The notes below the pieces were generated by a model. That model ran no database searches, was not told the DNA's origin, and saw nothing but the letters and a program-made list of their open reading frames with translations. Below are positions 60,946-64,000 of a stretch of DNA of 64,000 nucleotides, in pieces (the stretch's first letter is position 1; each line of letters starts with the position of its first letter). Source of the DNA: Albula goreensis. Its lineage: Eukaryota; Chordata; Actinopteri; Albuliformes; Albulidae. Made by a program: the position numbers and the translations under genes. The stretch lies in assembly GCA_022829145.1 (NCBI GenBank), contig CM040763.1, positions 1,620,842 through 1,684,841 on the forward strand. The letters run 5' to 3'.

Positions 60946-63487
60946 CGGGGGCAGGGCCCAGGGAGACGGGTCATGATGGATGAACTACTTTGGCCAGGGA
61001 CGGAGGGAAAAATAGGGAGGGAGGGTTTTTTCCGGCTGATTTGACAGGCATCGCTGCTTCACTGTGAGGGTCTGTGTCTAATGAAAGGCCTCAGGCCTGC
61101 CTGGCCCATCCAGCAAACAACAGCACAGGCGTCTGAGCCGCTGCCTAATTATGCCAGGGCCTGTCACTTAACACTGACAAATCGGGCTCATGGTTAATTG
61201 GTTTGTGAAGTGATGCGTGAATAGGCTTTCATAAGCATAAGTAAATATGTATATCGATATAGGGATCTCGGGTGCATTAAGACTTGGTATTAAAATGACT
61301 AATGTGTTTCGAAGAAGTTTTCATTGTTAATCAAAATTGTTTTAAAAAAAGAGTACCATGCAAAGACCTTTCGAGGAAGTTTCTTGACAGTAATGATCAA
61401 AATTTGAGTAAATCATCCTTTGGTACAACAAAGAAATTATTATGAACAGAAATTTGAATTCTAAATAGTTTATAAGTAGCTTACTCATCATATATTTTAA
61501 GCATTTCCTTTTAAGAAGTAAAATAATACATAATAATTTCTTGTAGAACCTTCAATATTTTTAAAAAAACAGAAGTAAAAGAAACTGAATGAAGACATTT
61601 ATGTTATTGGACAAAAACCCTTACTGGAAAAAAAAACATTTATGAACCAAGAAGAGAGTTAAATGTTTTCTTTGAATGTACCATACAGCATAAAATGATT
61701 TTTTGAAAAAGAAAAACAGACAGTCTTATATTAATGCTCTCATAAAATAAAAATGCGCACATTACTCACATGTGAAGGCCATGCTATCAGCATGCTATCA
61801 GCAGTTCGGATCAGGGTAAACGAGCGGCGTGTTTTTATGCATGTTTTAGTGAACACTGCAGCAGTACCATTACTGCTGAATCTGGCTGTCAGAAACACAG
61901 GTGGTAAAAACACACCTGCTCAGGCAAAAGCGGCATCGTGTTTCATGTGTTCTTAAAAACGTATTTTGTTTGGGCATATAAATGTCAAATTACAGAAAAT
62001 TTTGGGTATGAAAATGGCTGGTGTATTAAGCCATTTAAAGTCTCTGTGATGATGTAAAATGGCCACAGCCCCCTTTCTTTTGAAAATGATTTTGCACAAA
62101 CATCCAAGTCCAAAATCTACATTGTTGGTGGAAGCATGAATATTTTCATCATCGATCCTCTGTCGTCCCCCTAAACGGGTTTCACATGCCACAGGGCGCA
62201 TTTGCACAGGCGCTGCTGATGTAGCTGTTCTGTTTATGACATCACAGGGCAAATGATGGAGGTGCTACTTCTACAACTAGTACTGTGAACTCCTACATCA
62301 CCACCCACTGTGTCTGTCTGATGCGGATCTCTTCAGGGGGTAAATATGGCTGCTCTCTCAGATTGTGACAAGTGTTATATAAACATAATCTAGTGTTGGT
62401 ATTTATTCTACAAGCTTCTAAAGAAATAAAACCATGTCAGTATAAAACAATGTAATTATACATTCTCTAATTACATGTACACACTATACAGCCCTTAGGT
62501 TTGATCTCATTTAATTTAAAAGTTGATGCTTTCCATTTCAAATTGAGCGGAAGTCTGACGCTGTCAGCTGCAGTTTTGTAGCTCTGACCGTGGTGCTCTC
62601 CTGTACTTTTCTAAGCCAAGAGAAACGGTTGTTTGTGTGTAGTTATGGATGTGCCAGACCCCAGTTTGTAATCGGTGTGTGGGAAAATGCATGTGATTTT
62701 CTGCAGAGCCTCGTTCCCTCCAGGGCCTTTGTTTTACCGCTCCCGGTAGTCTCCCTGAACGGTCTCACATTAAAGAAATGTCAACTCAACAGGCTTCTCA
62801 AGGTGAAACCCATATTGATTGCAGGTTTCTTTCAGGTGTGTCGTTTCATCAAAAGAATGCCGGGAACAATCACCTGGCCAAACTAATAACCATGTGTCAT
62901 CCTCTTAGTCTGAGAGCTCCTCAGGCGTGTTTATAGAAACAACTTTCCATTTGCTCTAAAGCTGCGGATTCATGAAAGAAACCTGAAAAACCATCTCAAA
63001 AATAATTATTTTCTTTTCAGGGCATTCTATGAAGGCCCAATGAAGCCATTATGTTTTCTGAAAGAGGCTTTCAGGAACAGGTGTGAAAGGATCTGGGCAA
63101 AGATCCCAACACCAAATACGCTAAAGGACGCAAGGTTTAATTCTTAACAGTTTCAATCCGCACAGCCCATTAAATCCTCTCGTGTGTTTGTACCTCTGGT
63201 GCGTCTGAGTTGTGGTCATTACCGAGGTCCGCTCAATCGAGAAACATTTTAAACCGCCGAAGAAAAAGATGATGTTAGGTATGGTGGCTTCTGAACGCCC
63301 CTAAGCTGACTCAGCCGACGGCTGAGGTCGTTTCTTTGTGTGCGCTGCATTTTAGATGTGAGGGTTTATGTGTTAATGTAATAGCAGCTCACGCTGATAA
63401 GGCCTGGAGATCATGATTCGGTAGACGTGTGACAATGCGCTTGTGATTTGGAGGGTTTACTTCAGCACTGGCTGAAAACAAATCACA
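60944..63487. other. Intergenic, nothing recognised
   Basis: A very AT-rich section (61.2-61.75 kb) and no recognisable exon. A 98-codon open frame at 62590-62886 has no domain resemblance. Confidence 0.4.
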
Positions 63488-63795
63488 CCATATGGCTCTG
63501 AGTCCGTGACTCATTCCATATGGCTCTGAGTCAGTGACTCATTCCATATGGCACTGAGTCAGTGACTCATTCCATATGGGCCTGAGTCAGTGACTCATTC
63601 CATATGGCTCTGAGTCAGTGACTCATTCCATATGGCTCTGAGTCAGTGACTCAATCCATATGGCTCTGAGTCAGTGACTCAATCCATATGGCTCTGAGTC
63701 AGTGACTCATTCCATATGGCTCTGAGTCAGTGACTCATTCCATATGGCTCTGAGTCAGTGACTCATTCCATATGGGCCTGAGTCAGTGACTCATT
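63488..63795. repeat. 28-bp tandem array, 11 exact-length units, palindromic AP-1 pair in each
   Basis: Units begin every 28 bp from 63488 with CCATATGG. Each holds TGAGTCAGTGACTCA, a perfect 15-bp palindrome made of two AP-1/TRE sites (TGAGTCA and TGACTCA) around one G. Ten of eleven units keep it intact; the first has TGAGTCC in the left half. Each unit also has the E-box-like palindrome CATATG. There is no length variation. Confidence 0.95.
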
Positions 63796-64000
63796 TAATG
63801 ACCAACTGTGTTCACTCTGATCCACCGATCATTACAATGCAGGCTGATGATCAAATATGAAAGTAAAGTGTGTGTCTTTTGTTTTGAATTCAGTACAATC
63901 CCTTTTATACCATAAACAATGTAGTGCATATACCAGGTGCGTTCTTTGATCTGGTAAATTATCTCCTCAAACTAAGGGGGAACTGGTTTCTGATTCACGA

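Overview
The window reads as nuclear DNA of a ray-finned fish. The evidence is a finTRIM gene (a fish-specific TRIM family), a vasotocin/vasopressin V1a-type receptor with teleost sequence features, several fish-type interspersed repeats (including copies of a family built around a cattttagc-tgacgc-tttatcc core) and heavy microsatellite and minisatellite content. Some repeats resemble ones I associate with eels and tarpons, but that placement is a weak impression only.

Layout. 1-1.9 kb: the 5' part of a finTRIM gene on the minus strand (RING, two B-boxes and the start of the coiled coil; the rest lies beyond position 1), with an ISRE-like site and a 58-bp tandem repeat just upstream. 1.9-7.2 kb: intergenic DNA with a small hairpin element, a decayed tRNA-Ala copy, a SINE fragment and a pair of foldback elements. 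7.2-9.35 kb: a complete two-exon V1a-type receptor gene (avpr1a) on the minus strand, predicted 420 residues, with a TATA-like box near 9.65 kb. 9.7-26 kb: no exon recognised, but many tandem arrays (40-bp CCAAT array, 16-bp GTATAAGGGG array, 106-bp duplication, 19-bp, 51-bp and 35-bp arrays) and a perfect 20-bp-arm hairpin at 16.6 kb. 26.09-39.63 kb: a fossil Ty3/gypsy-type LTR element on the minus strand in the order LTR-internal-LTR-internal-LTR, flanked by one pair of 4-bp target duplications. 39.9-44.2 kb: a telomere-like G-rich tract running straight into a roughly 100-copy 41-bp minisatellite. 44.2-64 kb: again no exon recognised; dispersed fish repeats, microsatellites, a 15-bp array open in both strands and, at 63.5 kb, an 11-copy array whose unit carries a palindromic pair of AP-1 sites.

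The two genes are independent: an innate-immunity E3 ligase and a neuropeptide receptor, both transcribed leftward. There is no operon-like cooperation. The 54 kb upstream of avpr1a behaves as a gene desert that has collected repeats. The most interesting signals are the 41-bp minisatellite with an almost complete inverted single unit 2.5 kb away (a candidate origin of the array), the AP-1 palindrome array, the shared-LTR tandem element and the perfect hairpin. All similarity statements come from reading the sequence by eye and from remembered family features; no database search was run.
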